A stretch of DNA of 8,831 nucleotides from contig JASIJN010000284.1 in assembly GCA_030050125.1 (NCBI GenBank), forward strand, positions 1 to 8,831. Direction: 5' to 3'. Source of the stretch: Streptosporangiaceae bacterium (lineage in GTDB: Bacteria > Actinomycetota > Actinomycetes > Streptosporangiales > Streptosporangiaceae). A program made the translations under genes and the position numbers. Shown piece by piece: positions 1-4,925 of the stretch (the first letter of the stretch is position 1; each line of letters begins with the position of its first letter). The notes below the pieces were generated by a model. The model was given only the letters and a program-made list of their open reading frames with translations. It searched no databases and was not told where the DNA came from.

Positions 1-1
1 C

Positions 2-298
2 GGGGTCGTGTTCACCTTGATCTTCGCTGTCCCCGGCGTCGCCCACCGCTGGCTGCGGCTGAACGCCATCGCGGCCTTCTGGTTCGCCTACGTCCTGACC
101 CGGCCGCTGGGCGCCTCCTATGCGGACTGGATGGGCGTGCCACACATCCTGGGCGGCCTGGGTTACGGGCGCGGGCCCGTCGCCGCCGGCCTGACCATCC
201 CGATCATCGCGTTCGTCGCCTACCTGGCGATCACCCGGCGCGATGTCGAGGAGGCGCCACGGTGGCGGCCGGCCCAGGCCGGCCGCCACCGTTCGTAG
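2..298 (+). CDS. DUF347-repeat (COG4705-like) integral membrane protein, 3' end only
   Basis: The reading frame is open at the left edge, so only the last 98 residues are present. The hydrophobic segments are an opening VVFTLIFAVPG stretch, then AIAAFWFAYVLTRPLGAS, and near the end LTIPIIAFVAYLAIT, followed by a short charged tail. The core FWFAYVLTRPLGASYADW matches the repeat of Pfam DUF347, whose members are uncharacterised membrane proteins built from several such repeats (COG4705 type). The family has no established function, and none is proposed here. The final 13 codons are written almost entirely by a perfect GC-rich inverted repeat (259-292), so the tail RWRPAQAGRHRS probably reflects terminator sequence rather than selection on the protein. 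The TAG stop is at 296-298. The gene converges on the PPOX gene, with 69 bases between stop codons. Family assignment is from pattern recognition of this motif; the missing N-terminus cannot be judged. Confidence 0.75.
   Translation, partial: GVVFTLIFAVPGVAHRWLRLNAIAAFWFAYVLTRPLGASYADWMGVPHILGGLGYGRGPVAAGLTIPIIAFVAYLAITRRDVEEAPRWRPAQAGRHRS
259..292. terminator. Perfect 16-bp inverted repeat, probable bidirectional terminator hairpin
   Basis: The left arm 259-274 (ACGGTGGCGGCCGGCC) is an exact reverse complement of the right arm 277-292, with only CA between them. In RNA this gives a stem of about 15 bp with a four-base loop. It sits over the last codons of the membrane-protein gene and ends four bases before its TAG stop. 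No U-tract follows, which is common for actinobacterial terminators. Because it is symmetric and lies between convergent genes, it could end transcription from both sides. Confidence 0.6.
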
Positions 299-336
299 CC
301 GGTCGGCGGCCGGGAGCGGGCCCGGCCGGCCGTGAG

Positions 337-369
337 ACGGGGCGTAACGTCGGCACGGGGCGTAGCGTC
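337..369. repeat. Two tandem 15-bp direct repeats, 18-bp period
   Basis: ACGGGGCGTAACGTC at 337-351 is repeated as ACGGGGCGTAGCGTC at 355-369, with 14 of 15 bases identical and three bases between copies. The repeats lie between two convergent genes, and the second copy runs into the stop codon of the PPOX gene. No function can be assigned; a protein-binding site and chance duplication are both possible. Confidence 0.6.
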
Positions 370-775
370 ACCGTCGCCCGAGTGACCTCGGCGTGTTGAT
401 CTTGTCGGCCGCGATCTTGAGTATCACGCGGCCCTGGGGGCCGACCGGGTTGCGGTAGTTGGTGCCGGCGTACTTGTTGGCCAGCTTGTCGATGTGCTCG
501 CGTGCCTCGCTGCCCCCCACCGTGTCGACCACCCGGCCGCGCACCTCCGACCAGTCCCAGGGATCGGAGTCGGAGTGGATCAGCACCGTGATCCGAGGAT
601 CGCGGCGCACGTTCCTGGCCCGCTGCCGCTGCGGCTCGGTGTTGACGAGCAGGTGCTCGCCGTCGGTGTCGACCCAGGTGAGCAGGGCCTGGGGCTGGCC
701 GTCGGGCATCAGCGTGACCACCGTGGCCAGGTTCTTGCCCTCGGCCAGGCGGATGGTGTCCTCATCGAGTGGCAT
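368..775 (-). CDS. PPOX-class F420-dependent oxidoreductase (split beta-barrel flavin/F420-binding fold)
   Basis: The 135-residue protein has the size and pattern of the Rv1155-like PPOX family, small cytoplasmic split-barrel enzymes that bind F420 (some members bind FMN) and transfer hydride to varied substrates. Visible landmarks are the first strands LATVVTLMPDGQPQALLTW (about residues 16-34), the phosphate-binding stretch LLVNTEPQRQRARNVRRDPR (42-61, with Arg52, Arg54 and Asn55 in the usual cofactor-phosphate region), VRGRVVDTVGG (78-88), the helix HIDKLANKYAGTNYR (94-108), and the closing strand GRVILKIAADKI. The natural substrate is not predictable. The ATG lies four bases after the TGA of the PEBP gene with no good Shine-Dalgarno of its own, so translation is probably coupled to that gene within one minus-strand operon. 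Cofactor choice (F420 rather than FMN) is inferred from family similarity and the actinobacterial setting, not from a diagnostic residue. Confidence 0.9.
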   Translation of the reverse strand: MPLDEDTIRLAEGKNLATVVTLMPDGQPQALLTWVDTDGEHLLVNTEPQRQRARNVRRDPRITVLIHSDSDPWDWSEVRGRVVDTVGGSEAREHIDKLANKYAGTNYRNPVGPQGRVILKIAADKINTPRSLGRR

Positions 776-779
776 CGGC

Positions 780-1316
780 TCAGTGCCCGTAGGCCGCGAC
801 GATCATGCCACGGGCGACGGTGTGGAACCGGAGGTTGAATCCGGCCACGGCGGGGGAGACGTCGGAGTCGATGCCGAGCTTGTCGGTGTCCAGCGCGTGC
901 ACGGCGAAGACGTACCGGTGCGGCGGGTCGCCGGCGGGCGGCGCGGCCCCGCCGAAGTCCTTGGAGCCGTAGTCGTTCCTGACCATGAACGCTCCGGCCG
1001 GCAGGCCGGCCCCGCCGGCCGCGCCCGCGTCCTCCGGCAGGTCGGTCACCGACGCCGGGATGTCGATGACTAGCCAGTGCCAGAAGCCCGACCCGGTAGG
1101 GGCGTCGGGGTCGAAGCAGGTCACGGCGAATCCGCGGGTCTCCGGCGGGAACCCGTGCCAGCTGAGCTGGGGCGAGATGTTCTGGCCCGACATCCCGAAC
1201 GAGTTGTAGACCTGGGCGTCGCCCATAAGCTGGCCGTCGGCGATGTCATCGCTCTGCACCGAGAACGATGGCACCTCGGGATGGAAATCGTACGGCAGCG
1301 GTGCTCGCTCGGTCAT
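780..1316 (-). CDS. PEBP family protein (YbhB/YbcL, Raf-kinase-inhibitor-like)
   Basis: This 178-residue protein belongs to the phosphatidylethanolamine-binding-protein family, single-domain beta-sandwich proteins with a small anion/ligand pocket. The hallmarks are NISPQLSW at 46-53, [17 protein letters not shown] at 67-83 (Asp69, Asp71, Pro73 and His80 line the pocket in the family), [23 protein letters not shown] at 121-143, and a C-terminal helix ending in AAYGH. Length is normal for bacterial members, and there is no signal peptide, so it is probably cytoplasmic. Biological roles of bacterial YbhB-like proteins are poorly defined. The start is well supported: the complement reads AGGAGG (1322-1327) five bases before ATG. 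It is the first gene of a two-gene operon with the PPOX oxidoreductase. A palindrome and a weak promoter lie upstream at 1363-1400. Confidence 0.93.
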   Translation of the reverse strand: MTERAPLPYDFHPEVPSFSVQSDDIADGQLMGDAQVYNSFGMSGQNISPQLSWHGFPPETRGFAVTCFDPDAPTGSGFWHWLVIDIPASVTDLPEDAGAAGGAGLPAGAFMVRNDYGSKDFGGAAPPAGDPPHRYVFAVHALDTDKLGIDSDVSPAVAGFNLRFHTVARGMIVAAYGH

Positions 1317-1362
1317 GGTCTCCTCCTCGTGGTGTGAGCCTGTGCCCGCGTCGCGATGCCAA

Positions 1363-1378
1363 CGCTACTCAGGTAGCG
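1363..1378. promoter_or_regulatory. 16-bp palindrome CGCTAC-N4-GTAGCG, candidate operator
   Basis: CGCTAC (1363-1368) and GTAGCG (1373-1378) are perfect inverted repeats separated by TCAG. The site overlaps the proposed -10 of the PEBP operon and lies in the divergent region between the PEBP and beta-propeller genes. That is where a dimeric repressor would be expected to bind. It could also be a leader hairpin. No regulator gene for it is in the window. Confidence 0.4.
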
Positions 1379-1400
1379 CCACTCCCGTCACGCCGGTCAA
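1370..1400 (-). promoter_or_regulatory. Possible promoter of the PEBP-PPOX operon
   Basis: On the minus strand, TTGACC (1400-1395) matches the -35 consensus well and is followed after 19 bases by TACCTG (1375-1370) as a poor -10. Transcription would start about 1363, giving a leader of about 45 bases containing the AGGAGG site. The long spacing and weak -10 keep confidence low. Confidence 0.3.
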
Positions 1401-1500
1401 TGTCCCCGGCGGGGGTGCGGGAGGACTACGGTGGTGCACCAGCCAAGGGGCCGGCGGCGGGGGCCGGCCGGCAGGGGAAAGGTCGGGCAGAGGCGTGAGG

Positions 1501-2757
1501 ATGCCGCGCTGGTGGTCGTGGGCCTGGACGCGGCGGGGCCTGCTGGCCGCGGTGCTGATCGGGGCAGCCCTCATCCCGGGCTACGCCTCGGGCAGCGGGT
1601 CCCGACCGTGCGCGGCGCCGCGCTGCGGGCACGCCGGAACCGTGCGCTGGATCCGGCCGCTGAGCGGGTCCTGGATCGCGGTCGGCGGCGTCATCGGTAC
1701 CGTGCCGGCCGCGGGCCAGGCCTATGTGTCGGCGGGCCCGCAGGTGGCCGCGATCGGCTACGGCACGAACGTCTACGGCTTCGACGTCCGGACCGGGCGC
1801 CGGCTCTGGGCCACCGCGCTGGCCGGGTTCCCGGCCGGGGCCGCGATCGTGTCGGTCCGGTCCTGGACCGGGGTGGTGACGGCCGGGGTGGCCTTCCCCG
1901 GTTCCGGCTCGAGCGGGACCGCGCGAGACGAGGTGGTGCTGTCCGCGCAGAGCGGTCAGGAAATCCATGGCTATCCGGCGGCGAGCTACGGCGGCGCGGT
2001 CGCGGCCGACGTCACGCACACCGTGATCGTCGGGAACAGCTCGGTAACCAGCTATGACAACGCGTCCGGCCGGGTCGTCTGGAGCCGGCCGACCGGGCGG
2101 GTGCCGCAGGCGTGGCGGCTCGACGGGCACTACCTGTACGTGACGGTGGCGGCGGGCGGGTACCTGGGATCGGCTCCGGTGACCGGGCTGCACCGGATCA
2201 ACCTCGACACCGGCGCCGAACGCACAGTCCGGCCGCCGGGCGGGTCGTTCGACGGCTCGCTGAGCGGCGCGTTCGATGGCGCGGCGCTGTTCTCGAACAC
2301 CGACGGCGTCACCGCGTACAGCGAGACCACGGGCCGGCTGCTCTGGCGGCGGGCGGGCGTGGTGCCCGAGAGCGAGGACCCGGTCCGCCAGGCGCTGTAC
2401 GTCAGCTCCGGCGGCGGGCTGACCGGGCTGAACCCGCTGACCGGGAGCAACATCCCCGGGGCGTCGGTCCCGGACTCATCCGGCGTGTACGGCGTCAGGA
2501 ACGGCGTGGCGCTCGGGCTGGACCAGGGCGCGGGCGGCGACGCCTGGGGTTACAACATCGGCCAGCGCCACGTCATCTGGACCACGCCGTCGCTGCCCTG
2601 GCCGCACTATTTCGTCGACCTTTCCGGAATCGGCGGCAGCGCAGGCCCGTTCAATGGCACGATCCTGCTTTCCGCCTGTGCCCGGGTCGGCCCCGCCGCC
2701 AAGCCAGGCAGCGGTCAAGCCTGCCTGAGGCCGGAGCTGATCGCGATCAACCGCTGA
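1501..2757 (+). CDS. Exported PQQ-type beta-propeller repeat protein
   Basis: The 418-residue protein starts with an export signal: WTRRGLLAAVLIGAALIPGYAS has a twin-arginine-like pair at 10-12, a hydrophobic core at 14-25, and a plausible cleavage after Ser30. The rest is a series of propeller strands ending in the PQQ-repeat signature: DVRTGRRLW (95-103), NASGRVVW (187-194), NLDTGAERTV (234-243), SETTGRLLW (274-282), NPLTGSNIPG (311-320) and NIGQRHVIW (352-360). This suggests an extracytoplasmic propeller of roughly six or seven blades. Cofactor-binding residues cannot be identified, so it may be a structural or ligand-binding propeller (BamB/PQQ-like) rather than a dehydrogenase. Cys37/Cys42 near the mature N-terminus and Cys393/Cys408 near the C-terminus could form disulphides that close the ring. 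The ATG at 1501 was chosen for AGAGG at 1489-1493 and because it places the signal peptide at the N-terminus; GTG at 1495 is an alternative. A longer in-frame start at 1243 overlaps the PEBP gene and is rejected. Confidence 0.83.
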   Translation: MPRWWSWAWTRRGLLAAVLIGAALIPGYASGSGSRPCAAPRCGHAGTVRWIRPLSGSWIAVGGVIGTVPAAGQAYVSAGPQVAAIGYGTNVYGFDVRTGRRLWATALAGFPAGAAIVSVRSWTGVVTAGVAFPGSGSSGTARDEVVLSAQSGQEIHGYPAASYGGAVAADVTHTVIVGNSSVTSYDNASGRVVWSRPTGRVPQAWRLDGHYLYVTVAAGGYLGSAPVTGLHRINLDTGAERTVRPPGGSFDGSLSGAFDGAALFSNTDGVTAYSETTGRLLWRRAGVVPESEDPVRQALYVSSGGGLTGLNPLTGSNIPGASVPDSSGVYGVRNGVALGLDQGAGGDAWGYNIGQRHVIWTTPSLPWPHYFVDLSGIGGSAGPFNGTILLSACARVGPAAKPGSGQACLRPELIAINR

Positions 2758-2775
2758 CCCGCGGCCGGTCAGCGG
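2751..2775. terminator. Bidirectional hairpin holding both convergent stop codons
   Basis: CCGCTGACC (2751-2759) and GGTCAGCGG (2767-2775) are perfect inverted repeats around a seven-base loop. The TGA of the beta-propeller gene (2755-2757) lies in the left arm, and the TGA of the DUF3040 gene (complement of 2769-2771) lies in the right arm. Both proteins therefore end in the codons CGC TGA. The symmetry suits a shared terminator for convergent genes, although no T-rich tract follows on either strand. Confidence 0.55.
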
Positions 2776-3182
2776 CCGACGATCACCGGGTTGGCGATCA
2801 CCGGCATGCAGACCTTCGACCGGGCACGGGTGTGGGTGGTGCCCACCGGCCGCGGCGCCGTCGCGCACCGATCCGTGCTCGGGAACCCGGCCCCGACCAG
2901 GACGGCCGAGGCAACGATCGCGAGCGCGATGGGAAAGAACAGCGCCGCCCGCAGCCGGGCTCGGGCCGGCGCGCCGAGCCAGCGGCCGAACCGGACGGCG
3001 CGGTAACGCAGCCTGCCCAGGAGCAGCGCCGTGCGGGCCCGGATCTGCTCGATGGCGGGCATCTCCTCGTCCCGGTTCAGCCGGCTGAAGATGGAGAACA
3101 GCGCGGCAAGCCGCGGGTCGGATCCCCGCAGCGCATTCTCGATCCTTTCCAGGATCCTGCGCTGACTGGCGGGAAGGCCCAT
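2769..3182 (-). CDS. DUF3040 domain membrane protein with two-cysteine C-terminal tail
   Basis: The N-terminus MGLPASQRRILERIENALRG followed by SDPRLAALFS is the characteristic start of DUF3040 proteins, small actinobacterial membrane proteins of unknown function that begin with a helix around E-x-I-E-x-A-L and D-P-R-hydrophobic. The start is fixed by GGAGG (complement of 3188-3192) five bases before ATG at 3182; an upstream in-frame ATG at 3248 would add 22 unlike residues. Length is 137 residues. A basic stretch (48-79) precedes one clear transmembrane segment at about 80-100 (ALFFPIALAIVASAVLVGAGF). The 37-residue tail contains Cys106 and Cys125. By the positive-inside rule the tail would face outside, where the cysteines could pair. 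Most DUF3040 proteins I know of have a two-helix hairpin and no such tail. The gene sits 79 bases downstream of the CGNR gene on the same strand. TAAGTT (complement of 3221-3226) is a possible but weak -10, so it may have its own promoter. Confidence 0.75.
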   Translation of the reverse strand: MGLPASQRRILERIENALRGSDPRLAALFSIFSRLNRDEEMPAIEQIRARTALLLGRLRYRAVRFGRWLGAPARARLRAALFFPIALAIVASAVLVGAGFPSTDRCATAPRPVGTTHTRARSKVCMPVIANPVIVGR

Positions 3183-3261
3183 CGAAACCTCCGATCTGGA
3201 CCGTGATTTCCCCCAGCCACAACTTAGCAGTAGCCAGGCATGCCGCACGCGGCGGGCAGTG

Positions 3262-3858
3262 CTAGCCGTCCGCGGACCTGCGCGCCCGGTAGGCCGCGAC
3301 GTGCAGCCGGTTGCCGCAGGTCCGGTTGTCGCAGTACCGGCGCGACCGGTTGCGGGACAGGTCGACGAACACCCCCCGGCAGGGGTGCGACGCGCAGCTG
3401 CGCACCCGCTCCATCTCGCCCGCCACCACCAGCTCGGCCAGGCCCATGGCCAGGTGGGCCGCGATCCGGTCGGCCAGCGGCGCGGCCGGGCGGGACACGT
3501 GAATGTGCGGACCGCGCCCGTCGTGGGCCACGATCTGCGGGACGGCGCCGGTCTCGGCCAGCAGCGCGTTCAGCATCTCGGTCGCGGCCGCGGCGTCGCC
3601 CGACTCGCAGCAGACGGCGACGGCGTCGAGCCGGGCCCGGTGGGCGCGCAGCCGGGCCACGTCCCGGGGCCCGGCCGCGGTCCCGTGGAACGCGTAACGA
3701 TCGCCGAAGGCCTGGACGTCGGCCACGCCGCGCAACTCCTCGCCGTGCGCGGAGCGGCCGGTGTTGATCAGCTCTGCGGCGGCCGCGAGTGCCTCGATCA
3801 GGTCAGCACCAAAAGTGCTTTGACTCCTGTCGGAACGCTCCCGTAGGGTTGCCATCAT
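3262..3858 (-). CDS. CGNR zinc-finger (ABATE-type) transcriptional regulator
   Basis: The 198-residue protein has the two-part structure of the CGNR/ABATE family: an N-terminal helical domain (about 15-145, with ADLIEALAAAAELINT ending in the family's L-x-N-T) and a C-terminal zinc finger. The finger is visible as RVRSCASHPCRGVFVDLSRN (151-170), then YCDNRTCGNR, with Cys155, Cys160, Cys176 and Cys181, and with CGNR at 181-184 followed by a basic end. Family members are proposed stress-linked transcription regulators. I chose the ATG at 3858 (a second ATG follows directly) because a promoter-like -35/-10 pair places its transcription start on this codon. An extension to ATG 3885 or 3996 would run into the EamA gene and has no Shine-Dalgarno. 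The divergent EamA exporter beginning at 3857 is its likely target, with autoregulation through the shared region. Function as a regulator is known for the domain; the target is inferred. Confidence 0.85.
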   Translation of the reverse strand: MMATLRERSDRSQSTFGADLIEALAAAAELINTGRSAHGEELRGVADVQAFGDRYAFHGTAAGPRDVARLRAHRARLDAVAVCCESGDAAAATEMLNALLAETGAVPQIVAHDGRGPHIHVSRPAAPLADRIAAHLAMGLAELVVAGEMERVRSCASHPCRGVFVDLSRNRSRRYCDNRTCGNRLHVAAYRARRSADG

Positions 3859-3868
3859 GTCAGCACCA
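3797..3868. repeat. Imperfect 15-bp direct repeat flanking the EamA promoter, candidate operators
   Basis: ATCAGGTCAGCACCA (3797-3811) recurs as ATCATGTCAGCACCA (3854-3868), 14 of 15 identical, 57 bases apart. The first copy abuts the -35 of the EamA promoter. The second covers both start codons and the -10 of the CGNR promoter. Within and beside the first copy, AGCAC-N5-GTGCT (3805-3819) forms a small dyad. Occupancy of both sites would block both promoters. The copies are in phase in the CGNR frame (19 codons apart), so an ancestral coding duplication is an alternative. Confidence 0.45.
3820..3849 (+). promoter_or_regulatory. Leaderless-type promoter for the EamA exporter
   Basis: TTGACT (3820-3825, five of six consensus bases) is followed after 18 bases by TAGGGT (3844-3849), the TANNNT form of -10. 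Seven bases later comes the A of the ATG at 3857. Transcription should therefore begin at or next to the start codon, giving a leaderless mRNA. The promoter lies inside the beginning of the CGNR coding sequence. Confidence 0.55.
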
Positions 3869-4849
3869 TATGCGAGTACGGTCATGACAGGCAACGACCG
3901 GAGCCGGGCCGTCCCCGACCGCCGGGCGCTGCTGCTGGCCGGACTCGGCGCGGCCAGCATCTCCGCCTCCGCGGTCATGGTCACGCTCGCCGACACCGGC
4001 GCGGTGACCGCGGCGTTCTACCGGTGCTTCCTGGCCCTGCCGCTGCTGGTGACGCTGGCCGTGCTGGAGCAGCGGCGGCGCGGGCCGCGACTCGCGCCGG
4101 CCCGGGCCGGGGCGTTCGTGGCCGGGCTGTTCCTTTCCGTCGACCTGGTGCTGTGGAATCACGCGATCGCCGAGGTGGGGGCGGGGGTCGCCACCGTGCT
4201 CGGGAACCTGCAGGTGCTGTTCGTCGCGTTCACCGCCTGGGCCCTGTTCCGCGAGCGCCCCGAGCGCCGGTTCCTGGTCTTTCTCCCGGTGGTGCTGGCC
4301 GGGGTGGTGATGGTGTCCGGCCTGGTCGGCGGGGCCGACCGGGGAACCCATCCGCTGGCCGGGATCGGCTACGGCCTCGCCACCTCGCTCGCCTACGCGG
4401 CGTTCCTGCTGATCTTGCGCCGGACGTCGTCGGGCGTCCCGCACGTGGCCGGCCCGCTCGCCGAGGCCACGGCGGGCGCCGCCCTCGGCGCGCTGCTGAT
4501 CGGCCTGCTGTTCGGCGGGCTGCAGCTGCACATTCCGTGGCCGTCGCTTGGCTGGCTGCTGTTGCTCGCGCTGACCAGCCAGACGCTCGGCTGGCTGCTG
4601 ATCACCTCGTCGCTGCCCCGGCTGCCCGCGGCCATCTCCTCGCTGACCCTGCTGCTGCAGCCGGCCGCCGCGATGCTGCTGGCCGCGATCGTGCTGGACG
4701 AGCGGCCGACCCTGATCCAGATCGCGGGCGCCGTGGTGGTCTGCTGCGGCGTGCTGGCGGTCAGCCTGACGACGCCATCGCCGGACCGGGGGGCCCGGCC
4801 CGCGGACGAGGAGGACCTGGAGCCGGCCCCGACCGGGAGCCTCGCCTGA
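3857..4849 (+). CDS. EamA/DMT-superfamily transporter (RhaT/YdcZ-like exporter)
   Basis: The 330-residue protein is an integral inner-membrane protein with ten predicted helices (about 23-43, 52-70, 84-102, 108-130, 138-156, 166-187, 199-221, 231-250, 258-279 and 287-304), arranged as two EamA repeats of five. Typical motifs are [11 protein letters not shown] (54-64), DLVLWNHAI (96-104), [15 protein letters not shown] with FRERP (114-135), and in the second half [20 protein letters not shown] followed by DERP (261-283). Family members export metabolites or drugs, often amino acids or precursors; the substrate is unknown here. The 26-residue acidic/proline tail is cytoplasmic-looking and unconserved in character. 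The start at 3857 is supported by a promoter placing transcription initiation on that ATG; ATG 3884 is an alternative. The gene is divergent from, and overlaps the start codon of, the CGNR regulator, which probably controls it. SHMT follows 76 bases downstream and may be partly co-transcribed. Confidence 0.9.
   Translation: MSAPYASTVMTGNDRSRAVPDRRALLLAGLGAASISASAVMVTLADTGAVTAAFYRCFLALPLLVTLAVLEQRRRGPRLAPARAGAFVAGLFLSVDLVLWNHAIAEVGAGVATVLGNLQVLFVAFTAWALFRERPERRFLVFLPVVLAGVVMVSGLVGGADRGTHPLAGIGYGLATSLAYAAFLLILRRTSSGVPHVAGPLAEATAGAALGALLIGLLFGGLQLHIPWPSLGWLLLLALTSQTLGWLLITSSLPRLPAAISSLTLLLQPAAAMLLAAIVLDERPTLIQIAGAVVVCCGVLAVSLTTPSPDRGARPADEEDLEPAPTGSLA
3865..3894 (-). promoter_or_regulatory. Leaderless-type promoter for the CGNR regulator
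   Basis: On the minus strand, TTGCCT (3894-3889) is followed after 18 bases by TATGGT (3870-3865), and six bases later by the ATG at 3858. The layout mirrors the opposing EamA promoter and likewise predicts a leaderless transcript. It lies inside the first codons of the EamA gene. The -35 is the weaker element. Confidence 0.48.
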
Positions 4850-4880
4850 GCCGGACCGGAGCCTCTGGGCGGGCGCGGCG

Positions 4881-4886
4881 TATTGT
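4881..4886 (+). promoter_or_regulatory. Possible -10 element upstream of the SHMT gene
   Basis: TATTGT is the only AT-rich patch in the 76-base gap after the EamA gene and fits TANNNT. It would give a leader of about 33 bases with a GGGGGG ribosome-binding site. No matching -35 is visible, so transcription could equally come from the EamA promoter. Confidence 0.25.
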
Positions 4887-4925
4887 TGGCGGGCCGAGCC
4901 AGATCGACGCGCCGGGGGGTTCTCC

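Noticed and set aside
1243..1500. N-terminal extension of the beta-propeller protein back into the PEBP gene
   Set aside because: The signal peptide begins at residue 1 of the 1501 start, AGAGG precedes that ATG, and the extension is antisense to PEBP coding sequence.
2112..3206. Plus-strand open frame crossing from the beta-propeller gene over the DUF3040 gene
   Set aside because: It is Arg-rich, out of frame with the propeller repeats and antisense to DUF3040; it is a shadow frame.
4850..4925. Possible glycine riboswitch before SHMT
   Set aside because: The gap is only 76 bases, too short for a typical glycine aptamer, and I see none of its conserved elements.
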